The translations under genes and the position numbers were made by a program. Positions 1 through 6,020 of a stretch of 8,529 nucleotides of DNA are shown piece after piece. Location of the stretch: the NCBI GenBank assembly GCA_033763435.1, contig JANRKN010000163.1, positions 1 to 8,529 on the forward strand, read 5' to 3'. Position 1 is the stretch's first letter; each line of letters begins with the position of its first letter. A model generated the notes under the pieces. That model ran no database searches, was not told where the DNA came from, and worked only from the letters and a program-made list of their open reading frames with translations. The DNA comes from JANRKN01 sp033763435 (GTDB lineage Bacteria; Planctomycetota; Phycisphaerae; Phycisphaerales; UBA1924).

Positions 1-96
1 GGGCGGGGTCTCGTTGGGGCGGCTCTGGCCCGTCGCGGGGTCCTGGTATGTGAACTGGTTGTTGAGCGAGTCCTTGCCCGAAACGGGCGGCGTGCG
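1..96 (-). pseudogene. purL: In-frame continuation of purL beyond the TAG stop (partial, runs off window)
   Basis: Reading on from the TAG in the same frame gives 32 residues that still look like PurL. They include VSGKDSLNNQF, matching the conserved GKDSLNNEF-type motif of long PurL proteins, and end in NETPP, where family members enter a PPTLLISA-type strand. There is no ATG, GTG or TTG in this frame within bases 1-96, so an independent start for a separate C-terminal protein is not visible here. Family members usually read A-Y-G-T-P-F at the junction; here the residues are A, stop, R, T, P, P. The continuity of the frame favours a single broken or misread purL over two genes. Confidence 0.85.
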
Positions 97-2487
97 CTAG
101 GCGAGCGCACCGTCATAACACCCAAGCGCCGCGCGGACGAGCGAGCCGAGATTGTCCGGCTTCCCGCAGCTGGGCCAGCAGAAGTTGTCGAGAATCGCGA
201 TGCGCGCTGGGTCGGCGCCCACACACACGAGGTTGCGCACGCACTCATCGATGCCCGCCAGCGCCATCTGATACGGGTCGCCCCCGGCGTCGGGGTCGGC
301 GAGGTTGGTCGCGAGGCCGCAGGCGAGTGCAATGCCCTTGGTGGGCGGGGGCGTGAAGCCGTCGCGCGACTTCTCGCCCGGCACGGGCTCGATCACCGCG
401 CCGTCGCTGGGCCCGGCGCCCAGCGGCCCCACCAGAGGCTTCACAACCGTCGCGCCCTGCACCTCGTGGTCGTACTGGCGGATGATCGACTGCTTGCTCG
501 CGATCGTCGGATGGCTCAGGAGCTTCAGCAGCGCCTCAGACACCGTCGGCGTTGCGCGAGGCCGGGGCAGGGGCCTGATGCTCGGCGCGTTCCAGCGCGC
601 TTCACGCGTCGGCGTCGGGATGCCCTCGTGCAGGAACTCCATCGACATCCGCCCGACTTCCTGCCCCCGATAGTTCAGGATCAGCTCGGCGTTCGGCGTG
701 CCGAACTCGCCCAGGTCCGCGAGCTCGACGTGCTCCTCGGCGCAAATGGCCCGCAGGGCCGGGACGTTCCGCGCGGGCACCGCGAGCACCATGCGCTCTT
801 GAGCTTCCGAGATCCAGATCTCGGTGTAGGTCAGACCCGCGTACTTGAGCGGGGCCTTGTCGAGATCGACGCGCGCGCCCAGCGCTCCGCCCATCTCGCC
901 GACCGCCGAGCTGAACCCGCCCGCGCCGCAGTCGGTCATGGCCGAGTACAGACATCCCCCCGCAGCATCCCGCGCCCGCAGGATCGCGTCCAGCACGCGC
1001 TTTTCCTCGATCGCGTTCCCGATCTGCACCGCATGGCTGAATTCGTCGGCGCTGGTGTGCTCAAGCTCCGCGGAACTGAACGTCGCGCCGTGGATCCCGT
1101 CGCGCCCCGTGCGCCCGCCCAAGGCGATGATGCGGTCGCCCGCGCGGGCCTGGCCCTTGACCTTGTCGCGCGGGATGAGCCCGACGCACCCGCAGAAGAC
1201 GAGCGGATTGCCGACATAGCGCGCGTCGAACTGCACCGCGCCGTTGACCGTCGGGATGCCCATGCGGTTGCCGTAGTCTCGCACGCCCGCGACGACCTGC
1301 GTGAGCGTCCGGCGCGGGGGCAGAACGCCCGGGGGCAGCTCGGTGTCAAAGGGCGCGACGCAGAAGACGTCGGTCGAGGCGATGGGCTTGGCTCCCAGGC
1401 CTGTGCCGATGACGTCGCGGATGCAGCCGCCGATGCCCGTCGCTGCGCCGCCGTAGGGCTCGAGCGCGGACGGGTGGTTGTGGGTCTCGACCTTGATGCA
1501 CACGCCCCAGCGCTCGTCAAACTCGACGACGCCCGAGTTGTCCTTGAAGACCGAGAGGGTCCAGTCGACGCCGTCCTCGATGAGCTTGAAGGTCGCCGCG
1601 GCGACGGTCGACTTGAGCAGGTTGTTGATCGTGAACGTCCCGTCGGGGTTGGGCACCACGCCGGGCCGGCCCTGGTACAGCAGCGCGTCGTCGTCGTCGA
1701 GCGATTCAAAGCGCACGGTCGACTTGAGCGTCTTGTGCACGCAGTGCTCGCTCCAGGTCTGGGCGAGGGTTTCGAGCTCGATGTCCCGCGGCTCGCGCCC
1801 GAGCCGGCGGTATTCCTCGCGGATCGCCCGCATCTCGTCGAGTGAGAGGAACAGGTGCGCGTCGCGCGACAGGCGCGTGAGCTGCTCATCGTTGAGATCG
1901 CGGATGGGGATCTCGCGGACGGCGAACGCCGCCTCATGGCCGCGGGGCAGCGTCGCGGGCACGTGCGTCGCGGTGTAGATGCCGTGGATCAGCGGGTTGG
2001 CGAGCGCGGCCTGCGCGAGCTCACGCGCCTGCGCCTCGGTCGCGCCTTCGAGCTCAAAGCGCGTCGCGGTCGAGACCATCGGGTCGGCGGGCAGTCCGAG
2101 CAGATCGCGCAGCGCCGAACTCACCGAGGCCGCGGCCGGGTCCATCACGCCCGGCAGCGGATGCACTTCCACCACTGCGCCCCCGGCAAACGCTTGGCCC
2201 GCGCCGAGCGCGAACGTCTCGACGACCGGATCGGCGAGCAGCCCCTTGGCCGCGCGCTCGAGCTGATTCGGGTCGAGGTCCGCTTCGATCAGGTAGACGC
2301 GAGCCGATCGCACCTGGCCGAGCTTCATGCCGCGGGTCTGTGCCTCGCGCGCGAGCGCTTCGCCCCGCGGGTCGGCACGGTGCGGCGCGGTCCGGACTTC
2401 CACCCGGTGCACGCGGGCAGAGCCGTTAGCCGGAGCGGTCGGAGGGAGGGTGGAGGGGCTGGTGGGGGTGGTGGGGGTGGTGCTCAC
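97..2487 (-). CDS. purL: Phosphoribosylformylglycinamidine synthase, PurS-PurL form, cut short by in-frame TAG
   Basis: Catalyses the ATP-dependent conversion of FGAR to FGAM in cytosolic de novo purine synthesis, with ammonia normally supplied by a separate PurQ glutaminase. The 796-residue product has a Thr/Pro/Ser-rich tail (about 1-24), two PurS-like modules (about 26-95 and 104-175), then the PurL core. Visible motifs are WSEHC (245-249), ETHNHPSA (334-341), a GGAATGIGG loop (346-354), GRTGRDGIHGATFSS (458-472), MTDCGAGGFSSAVGEMG (517-533), SEAQERM (560-566), QYDHEVQG (671-678) and ILDNFCWPSCGKPD (765-778). No glutaminase domain is present. The frame stops at TAG (97-99) inside a conserved stretch and roughly 200 C-terminal residues of the usual family length are missing, so the product as written is probably non-functional unless the stop is an error or is read through. 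The start is GTG at 2487, supported by a promoter-like box 5 bases upstream. Later starts near the first PurS module are possible. Confidence 0.93.
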   Translation of the reverse strand: MSTTPTTPTSPSTLPPTAPANGSARVHRVEVRTAPHRADPRGEALAREAQTRGMKLGQVRSARVYLIEADLDPNQLERAAKGLLADPVVETFALGAGQAFAGGAVVEVHPLPGVMDPAAASVSSALRDLLGLPADPMVSTATRFELEGATEAQARELAQAALANPLIHGIYTATHVPATLPRGHEAAFAVREIPIRDLNDEQLTRLSRDAHLFLSLDEMRAIREEYRRLGREPRDIELETLAQTWSEHCVHKTLKSTVRFESLDDDDALLYQGRPGVVPNPDGTFTINNLLKSTVAAATFKLIEDGVDWTLSVFKDNSGVVEFDERWGVCIKVETHNHPSALEPYGGAATGIGGCIRDVIGTGLGAKPIASTDVFCVAPFDTELPPGVLPPRRTLTQVVAGVRDYGNRMGIPTVNGAVQFDARYVGNPLVFCGCVGLIPRDKVKGQARAGDRIIALGGRTGRDGIHGATFSSAELEHTSADEFSHAVQIGNAIEEKRVLDAILRARDAAGGCLYSAMTDCGAGGFSSAVGEMGGALGARVDLDKAPLKYAGLTYTEIWISEAQERMVLAVPARNVPALRAICAEEHVELADLGEFGTPNAELILNYRGQEVGRMSMEFLHEGIPTPTREARWNAPSIRPLPRPRATPTVSEALLKLLSHPTIASKQSIIRQYDHEVQGATVVKPLVGPLGAGPSDGAVIEPVPGEKSRDGFTPPPTKGIALACGLATNLADPDAGGDPYQMALAGIDECVRNLVCVGADPARIAILDNFCWPSCGKPDNLGSLVRAALGCYDGALA
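2444..2477 (+). repeat. G-run cluster with quadruplex potential at the 5' end of purL
   Basis: Five runs of three or more G (2444-2446, 2448-2450, 2455-2458, 2464-2468, 2473-2477) are separated by loops of 1 to 5 bases, which fits the standard G-quadruplex pattern on the plus strand. The right part is a 9-base unit, GGTGGGGGT, repeated exactly twice in tandem (2461-2478). On the purL coding strand this is C-rich and encodes the Thr/Pro/Ser-rich N-terminal tail, so protein composition alone could explain it. Confidence 0.6.
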
Positions 2488-2488
2488 G

Positions 2489-2510
2489 CGCGAGGGTATC
2501 GCTCCTCGCG
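2489..2510. promoter_or_regulatory. Perfect 7-bp inverted repeat overlapping the purL -10 box
   Basis: CGCGAGG (2489-2495) and CCTCGCG (2504-2510) form a perfect inverted repeat around an 8-base centre. The element covers the TACCCT box and ends just before the GTG start of purL. If the transcript is leaderless this would be a DNA site, for example an operator. If transcription starts further upstream it could form an mRNA hairpin that hides the GAGGAG. The function is unknown. Confidence 0.35.
2493..2498 (-). promoter_or_regulatory. -10-like box TACCCT directly upstream of purL
   Basis: Read on the minus strand, TACCCT is followed by five bases (CGCGC) and then the GTG start. Transcription starting about 6 to 7 bases after the box would begin at the start codon, giving a leaderless mRNA. 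The same arrangement (TACCAT, CGCGC, ATG) precedes polX. A GAGGAG lies further upstream but is about 14 bases from the GTG, farther than usual for a Shine-Dalgarno. No clear -35 hexamer is visible. Confidence 0.4.
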
Positions 2511-2630
2511 GGGGGAGGCGGTGAGCAGCCCAGTCGTCTACGCCCCGGGCGTGTGAAACCGTGGTGAAGGTCGTCCGGGGCCTGTCGGCTGGGGAGGGGC
2601 CGGGGCGCTGGCCAAACTCGGCAAGCCTTG

Positions 2631-2650
2631 CGCACGTTCGCGGACGTGCG
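2631..2650. promoter_or_regulatory. Inverted repeat CGCACGT-N6-ACGTGCG, operator-like
   Basis: Two perfect 7-base arms (2631-2637 and 2644-2650) flank a 6-base spacer. The size and symmetry suit a dimeric DNA-binding protein. The site lies mid-way in the divergent region and could affect purL, glycogen synthase or both. The 8-base string CGCACGTT at 2631 recurs at 2691, 60 bases away. Confidence 0.35.
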
Positions 2651-2690
2651 GAGCGTCCATCCGCGCGTTATTCATCCACATCGATCTGCG

Positions 2691-2720
2691 CGCACGTTTC
2701 TGCGTTTGGTCGCGCGTGCG
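2691..2720. promoter_or_regulatory. Second CGCACG/CGTGCG half-site pair at the glycogen synthase promoter
   Basis: CGCACG (2691-2696) and CGTGCG (2715-2720) are inverted and 18 bases apart. The second ends three bases before the TACCAT box. A protein bound here would overlap the -35 region of the rightward promoter. In GC-rich DNA such six-base matches can arise by chance, so this is weaker than the 2631-2650 site. Confidence 0.25.
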
Positions 2721-2723
2721 CGG

Positions 2724-2729
2724 TACCAT
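2724..2729 (+). promoter_or_regulatory. -10-like box TACCAT upstream of glycogen synthase
   Basis: TACCAT matches four of the six bases of the TATAAT consensus and ends 10 bases before the ATG at 2740. A start site about 7 bases downstream would leave a leader of only 3 to 4 bases. No Shine-Dalgarno sequence precedes the ATG, in keeping with this. I cannot see a good -35 hexamer at 16-18 bases. Confidence 0.4.
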
Positions 2730-2739
2730 CGGGCACCCT

Positions 2740-4701
2740 ATGGGGGACTCTTCTTCCAACGGCCGACCGACCCCGCCCGCACCCTCGCGCGACCTTGCCG
2801 CGCTCGCGGTGAACGTCCCCGCGCTGCCCTACCTCTTCGAGGTGGCCTGGGAGGTGTGCAATCAGGTCGGTGGCATCTATCAGGTGATCCGCTCCAAGGC
2901 GCCGCAGATGATCGAGCGCTGGGGCGATCGATACTTCCTCGTCGGCCCCTACGAAAAGGCCAAGGCGGACTTGGAGTTTGAACCTTCGCGCCCGGTGGGG
3001 TTTGTCGCGCAGGCGATTCAGGCGTTGAAGGATCAGGGCATCACGGTGCACCACGGGCGGTGGCTCGTCTCGGGCCGGCCGCGGGTCCTGCTCATCGAGC
3101 ACGGGATGAACGCCTCCGAGCTCGACGTCGCGAAGTTCCGACTCTGGTCCGAGCACGGGATCGAATCGCCCACTGGCGACGGGCTGATCGATGGGGTGAT
3201 CACCTTCGCGGATCGGTGCGAGCGTCTGATGCGGGCGCTGGTCGAGGCGCGGGACGCATCGATGCGGGGGGCTCGTACGGGAACGGTCGGTGCGGTCGGC
3301 ACCGCCGCGGGCGGCACGTCGGCGGGTTCGGCGCCGATTATCGCGCATTTCCACGAGTGGATGGGGGGCCTGGCGATCCCGATGCTCCGCCGGGCGGGGC
3401 TGCCGATCGCGACGGTGTTCACGACGCACGCGACGCTGCTGGGGCGGTACATTGCGAGCAACACCGAGAACTTCTACGACATCCTGCCGTTCCTCGACGA
3501 TCGCGCCGAGGCCGCGCGGTACAACGTGCGCACGCAGCACGCGATCGAGCGTGCCTGCGCCCACGGCGCGCACGTGTTCACGACGGTGTCGAGCATCACG
3601 GCCGAGGAATGCGCCTCGCTGCTCGGGCGCAAGGTCGATCTGATCCTGCCCAACGGGCTGAACATCTCGCGCTACAACGCGGTGCACGACCAGCAGCGCC
3701 TCCACGGCGAGTTCAAGGAAGCGATCCACCGCTTCACCTGCGGACACTTCTTCCCGTCGTACTCGTTTGACCTCGACAAGACGCTGTACTTCTTCACCTC
3801 GGGGCGGTTTGAGCCTGCGAATAAGGGCTTTGACCTGTGCCTGGAGGCGATGGCGCGCCTGAACGCGGAGCTGAAGGCCGCGAACCTGGGCAAGACCGTC
3901 GTGTTCTTCATCATCAGCAAGCGCCCGACGCGCAGCCTCAACCCGCTGTGCATGGAAAAGCGCGGCGTGCTGAACGAACTCTCGGAGGTCTGCAAGGAGA
4001 TCACCGACGGCGTACACGAGAAGCTCTTCTGGCGTGCGGCGGCAGGCGGGCGCCTCGTGCTCGATGACCTCGTCGACGAGTACTGGATGCTCCGCTATCG
4101 CCGGGCGCAGCACGCGCTCAAGCAGCACTGCCTGCCGGTGGTCGTGACGCACATCCTCGAGGACGACGCGACCGATCCGGTGCTGAACCACCTGCGGACG
4201 CTGGGTCTGATCAATCGGCCCGAGGATCCGGTCAAGGTGGTGTACTCGCCCGACTTCATCACGCCGACGAACCGGTTGTGGGGCATCGAGTACGACCAGT
4301 TCGTGCGGGGCTGTCACCTGGGCATCTTCCCGAGCCGCTACGAGCCGTGGGGCTACACGCCGCTGGAGTGCCTGGCGATGGGCGTGCCCGCGATGACGAG
4401 CGACTTGGCGGGGTTCGGGCGGTTTGTGCACGAGACGTACCCCGATCACGACCACTGGGGCATGACGGTGCTCAACCGGCGCGGGCGCGGCTATCACGAG
4501 GCCGCGGCCGACATGGCCTGGCGCCTGCTCAACTTCTGCAAGATGGACCGCCGCGAGCGCATCGCGCTGCGCAACGAGGTTGATCGGCACTCGTGGGACT
4601 TTGACTGGGCCAAGCTGGGCACCGCGTACCACCAGGCGCACGACATGGCGCTGGAGCGCGCGACCTGGCACCTGGGCGCCGCCGAGCCTGCCCGAGTGTG
4701 A
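2740..4701 (+). CDS. Eukaryote-type (GT3 family) glycogen synthase
   Basis: Predicted cytosolic enzyme that extends alpha-1,4-glucan chains from a nucleotide sugar; GT3 enzymes of fungi and animals use UDP-glucose, unlike bacterial GlgA (GT5, usually ADP-glucose). The 653-residue product resembles animal glycogen synthase along its length: LFEVAWEVCNQVGGIY (32-47), HFHEW (203-207), TTHATLLGRY (228-237), NGLN (305-308), LDKTLYFF with SGRFEPANKG, and YEPWGYTPLE (534-543) with the E-X7-E pair E535/E543. An arginine cluster at 604-616 matches the eukaryotic glucose-6-phosphate switch at five of six positions. A Gly/Ala/Thr-rich insertion lies at about 171-198, and the protein ends soon after the catalytic fold, without the phosphorylated tail of animal enzymes. 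ATG 2740 was chosen over GTG 2716 because the latter lies upstream of the TACCAT box. Sugar-donor choice cannot be read from sequence. Confidence 0.92.
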   Translation: MGDSSSNGRPTPPAPSRDLAALAVNVPALPYLFEVAWEVCNQVGGIYQVIRSKAPQMIERWGDRYFLVGPYEKAKADLEFEPSRPVGFVAQAIQALKDQGITVHHGRWLVSGRPRVLLIEHGMNASELDVAKFRLWSEHGIESPTGDGLIDGVITFADRCERLMRALVEARDASMRGARTGTVGAVGTAAGGTSAGSAPIIAHFHEWMGGLAIPMLRRAGLPIATVFTTHATLLGRYIASNTENFYDILPFLDDRAEAARYNVRTQHAIERACAHGAHVFTTVSSITAEECASLLGRKVDLILPNGLNISRYNAVHDQQRLHGEFKEAIHRFTCGHFFPSYSFDLDKTLYFFTSGRFEPANKGFDLCLEAMARLNAELKAANLGKTVVFFIISKRPTRSLNPLCMEKRGVLNELSEVCKEITDGVHEKLFWRAAAGGRLVLDDLVDEYWMLRYRRAQHALKQHCLPVVVTHILEDDATDPVLNHLRTLGLINRPEDPVKVVYSPDFITPTNRLWGIEYDQFVRGCHLGIFPSRYEPWGYTPLECLAMGVPAMTSDLAGFGRFVHETYPDHDHWGMTVLNRRGRGYHEAAADMAWRLLNFCKMDRRERIALRNEVDRHSWDFDWAKLGTAYHQAHDMALERATWHLGAAEPARV

Positions 4702-4745
4702 GCAGGTCGAGGTCTGAGCTTGCCTTGAGCGGGCCCGTGGCCACC

Positions 4746-4751
4746 TACGCT
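4746..4751 (+). promoter_or_regulatory. -10-like box TACGCT upstream of rnhA
   Basis: TACGCT ends nine bases before the ATG at 4761, a geometry close to that upstream of the glycogen synthase. TTGAGC at 4725-4730 could be a -35 element but the spacer is only 15 bases; TTGCCT at 4720-4725 gives 20. There is no Shine-Dalgarno next to the ATG. The box supports choosing ATG 4761 over the GTG at 4698, which overlaps the end of the previous gene. Confidence 0.35.
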
Positions 4752-4760
4752 CGAAGCCCT

Positions 4761-5279
4761 ATGCACCCCCGAGGCGCCACGCCCCGCGCGCTGTCCAAGT
4801 CCGTTGTGCGACCGGAGGACCGGTCCGACTTGCCGCATGTTCAGCTGTTCACCGACGGCGCGTGCTCGGGCAATCCGGGCCCGGGCGGCTGGGCGTTCGT
4901 GCTCAGGCATCCCGCGTCAAGCTCCGAGATCGAGCGCGCGGGGGGCGAGCCCGACACCACCAACAACCGCATGGAGCTGCAGGCCGTGATCGAGGGCTTG
5001 GGCGCGCTCACGCGCCCGTCGCTGGTCGACCTGTACTCGGACTCGCAGTATGTCCTGAAGGGGCTCAACGAGTGGCTTGCGGGCTGGAAGGCCAAGGGCT
5101 GGAAGACGGCCGACAAGAAGCCCGTGAAGAACGTGGACCTCTGGCAGACGCTGGACGGCCTCCGCGCCAAGCATGTCGTGAACTTTCACTGGGTGCGGGG
5201 CCATGCCGAGCACCCGGAGAACGAACGCTGCGACCGGCTCGCCGTCGAGCAGCGCGACCGCTTCGCGCAGAAACGCTGA
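4761..5279 (+). CDS. rnhA: Ribonuclease HI
   Basis: Cleaves the RNA strand of RNA-DNA hybrids, clearing R-loops and primer remnants, using two divalent metal ions. The 172-residue protein has all expected active-site positions: D32 in TDGACSGNPGPGGW, E72 in NNRMELQAVIEGL, D94 in DLYSDSQYV, H148 in WVRGHAEHPENERCDRL and D158 in the same stretch. The GWKTADKKPVKN segment (113-124) corresponds to the basic substrate-binding region of the E. coli-type enzyme. It is slightly longer than E. coli RNase HI (155 residues) because of an N-terminal extension of about 25 residues before the first strand. That extension is weakly conserved in character, so a later GTG start cannot be excluded. The gene lies 59 bases after the glycogen synthase stop. 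Confidence 0.95.
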   Translation: MHPRGATPRALSKSVVRPEDRSDLPHVQLFTDGACSGNPGPGGWAFVLRHPASSSEIERAGGEPDTTNNRMELQAVIEGLGALTRPSLVDLYSDSQYVLKGLNEWLAGWKAKGWKTADKKPVKNVDLWQTLDGLRAKHVVNFHWVRGHAEHPENERCDRLAVEQRDRFAQKR

Positions 5280-5302
5280 GCGCCCGGCGGGCATCAAACG
5301 TG

Positions 5303-5333
5303 TTGAAACAGGGAATCGGCTCCGCGTGAGGAT
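5303..5333 (+). promoter_or_regulatory. Possible promoter ahead of the hydrolase gene
   Basis: TTGAAA (5303-5308) is a good -35 match in otherwise GC-rich DNA. The only -10-like sequence near the right distance is GAGGAT (5328-5333), 19 bases downstream, which is weak. The 80-base gap after rnhA has no clear terminator, so the gene could also be reached by read-through from rnhA. Confidence 0.22.
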
Positions 5334-5345
5334 GCCGATGGGTTC

Positions 5346-5352
5346 GAGGAGG
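5346..5352 (+). promoter_or_regulatory. Strong ribosome binding site GAGGAGG for the hydrolase
   Basis: GAGGAGG lies seven bases before the ATG at 5360. It fixes that start and contrasts with the neighbouring genes, which lack a visible Shine-Dalgarno and instead carry a -10-like box next to the start codon. Confidence 0.75.
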
Positions 5353-5359
5353 CCGAGCC

Positions 5360-5995
5360 ATGCCGGACCATGCCGCGCTCAAGCTGCACACCCACGTCTT
5401 CCATCCCGGCCCCTCGGGCCGGACGCTTCTGCTGCTGCACGGCACAGGCGGCGACGAGCACGACCTGGTGCCCCTCGCCCGGCACGTCGACGCGCAGGCC
5501 GCGATTCTCTCCCCGCGTGGCAACGTGCTCGAGCGCGGCGCGCCCCGGTTCTTCAGGCGCCTCGCGGAGGGCGTCTTTGACCTCGACGATCTCCGCGTGC
5601 GCGTCCTAGCGCTGCGAGATTGGCTCACCGCGGCGATCGAGCACTACGCGATCGACCCCGCGCAGCTCACTGCGCTCGGATACTCCAACGGCGCGAACAC
5701 CGCCGCCGCGATGATGCTCCTTCACCCCGGCGCGCTCCGCTCGGCCATTCTCTGGCGGGCGATGGTCACCGTCGAAGACGCGCCGCCGATCAACACGTCA
5801 GGCCGCACGCTCATCGTCTCGGGCCGGACCGACCCGATCCTGCCCCTGCCCAACGCCCAGCGCCTCGCCTCGATGCTGCGAGAGCGCGGCATTGATGTTC
5901 GGCACGAGGTGCTGAGCGCCGGGCACGAACTCACGCGCGACGACATCGACCTTGCGCGTGACTGGCTTGCGCGCGACTGGCTCGGGCGGGCCTGA
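5360..5995 (+). CDS. Alpha/beta-hydrolase, carboxylesterase/phospholipase type (YpfH/MhqD-like)
   Basis: Predicted cytosolic serine esterase of 211 residues, a normal length for this family of small carboxylesterases. The fold signature is clear: LLLLHGTGGDEHDL (23-36) supplies the oxyanion-hole region, the nucleophile elbow is GYSNGAN with Ser109, the acid is Asp158 in SGRTDPILP, and the base is His189 in SAGHEL. SPRGNVLERGAPRFFRR (51-67) is the substrate-side loop seen in relatives annotated as carboxylesterase, phospholipase or hydroquinone-linked hydrolase. I see no signal peptide or membrane segment. The substrate cannot be deduced. The 80 bases upstream hold a strong GAGGAGG ribosome site, and polX starts only 25 bases after the stop, so co-transcription with polX is possible despite polX having its own promoter-like box. 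Confidence 0.88.
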   Translation: MPDHAALKLHTHVFHPGPSGRTLLLLHGTGGDEHDLVPLARHVDAQAAILSPRGNVLERGAPRFFRRLAEGVFDLDDLRVRVLALRDWLTAAIEHYAIDPAQLTALGYSNGANTAAAMMLLHPGALRSAILWRAMVTVEDAPPINTSGRTLIVSGRTDPILPLPNAQRLASMLRERGIDVRHEVLSAGHELTRDDIDLARDWLARDWLGRA

Positions 5996-6009
5996 GCGAC
6001 CGATCGTCG

Positions 6010-6015
6010 TACCAT
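6010..6015 (+). promoter_or_regulatory. -10-like box TACCAT directly upstream of polX
   Basis: TACCAT is followed by CGCGC and the ATG at 6021, so a start site 6 to 7 bases downstream of the box would fall on the start codon itself. No Shine-Dalgarno is present. The box and spacer are nearly the same as those before purL. This argues for ATG 6021 and against an upstream start at 5952, which would lie inside the hydrolase gene. Confidence 0.42.
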
Positions 6016-6020
6016 CGCGC

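Larger units (their letters stand above)
2488..2739. other. Divergent intergenic region between purL and glycogen synthase
   Basis: This 252-base gap contains no supported gene. It should hold both outward-facing promoters. A TACCCT box lies next to the purL start and a TACCAT box next to the glycogen synthase start, with inverted CGCACG-type half-sites between them. A slightly more AT-rich patch, TTATTCATCC, lies at about 2668-2677. I see no intrinsic terminator, as expected between diverging genes. Confidence 0.75.

Noticed and set aside
466..1845. 459-codon open frame on the plus strand opposite purL
   Set aside because: Its composition is Arg/Asp/Val-heavy without motifs, and the minus strand encodes the well-conserved PurL core.
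2716..2739. GTG start eight codons before the ATG of the glycogen synthase
   Set aside because: The eight extra codons span the TACCAT promoter-like box and no ribosome site precedes the GTG, so the ATG at 2740 is preferred.
2668..4671. 667-codon open frame on the minus strand opposite the glycogen synthase
   Set aside because: It mirrors a gene with clear homology, is rich in Arg/His/Val repeats typical of antisense frames in GC-rich DNA, and shows no recognisable domain.
5280..5300. GCCC-GGC-GGGC hairpin after rnhA as a terminator
   Set aside because: The stem is only four pairs and no T-run follows.
5952..6020. Upstream extension of polX giving 23 extra N-terminal residues
   Set aside because: It overlaps the end of the hydrolase gene, adds no family sequence, and spans the TACCAT box; ATG 6021 begins at the usual family N terminus.
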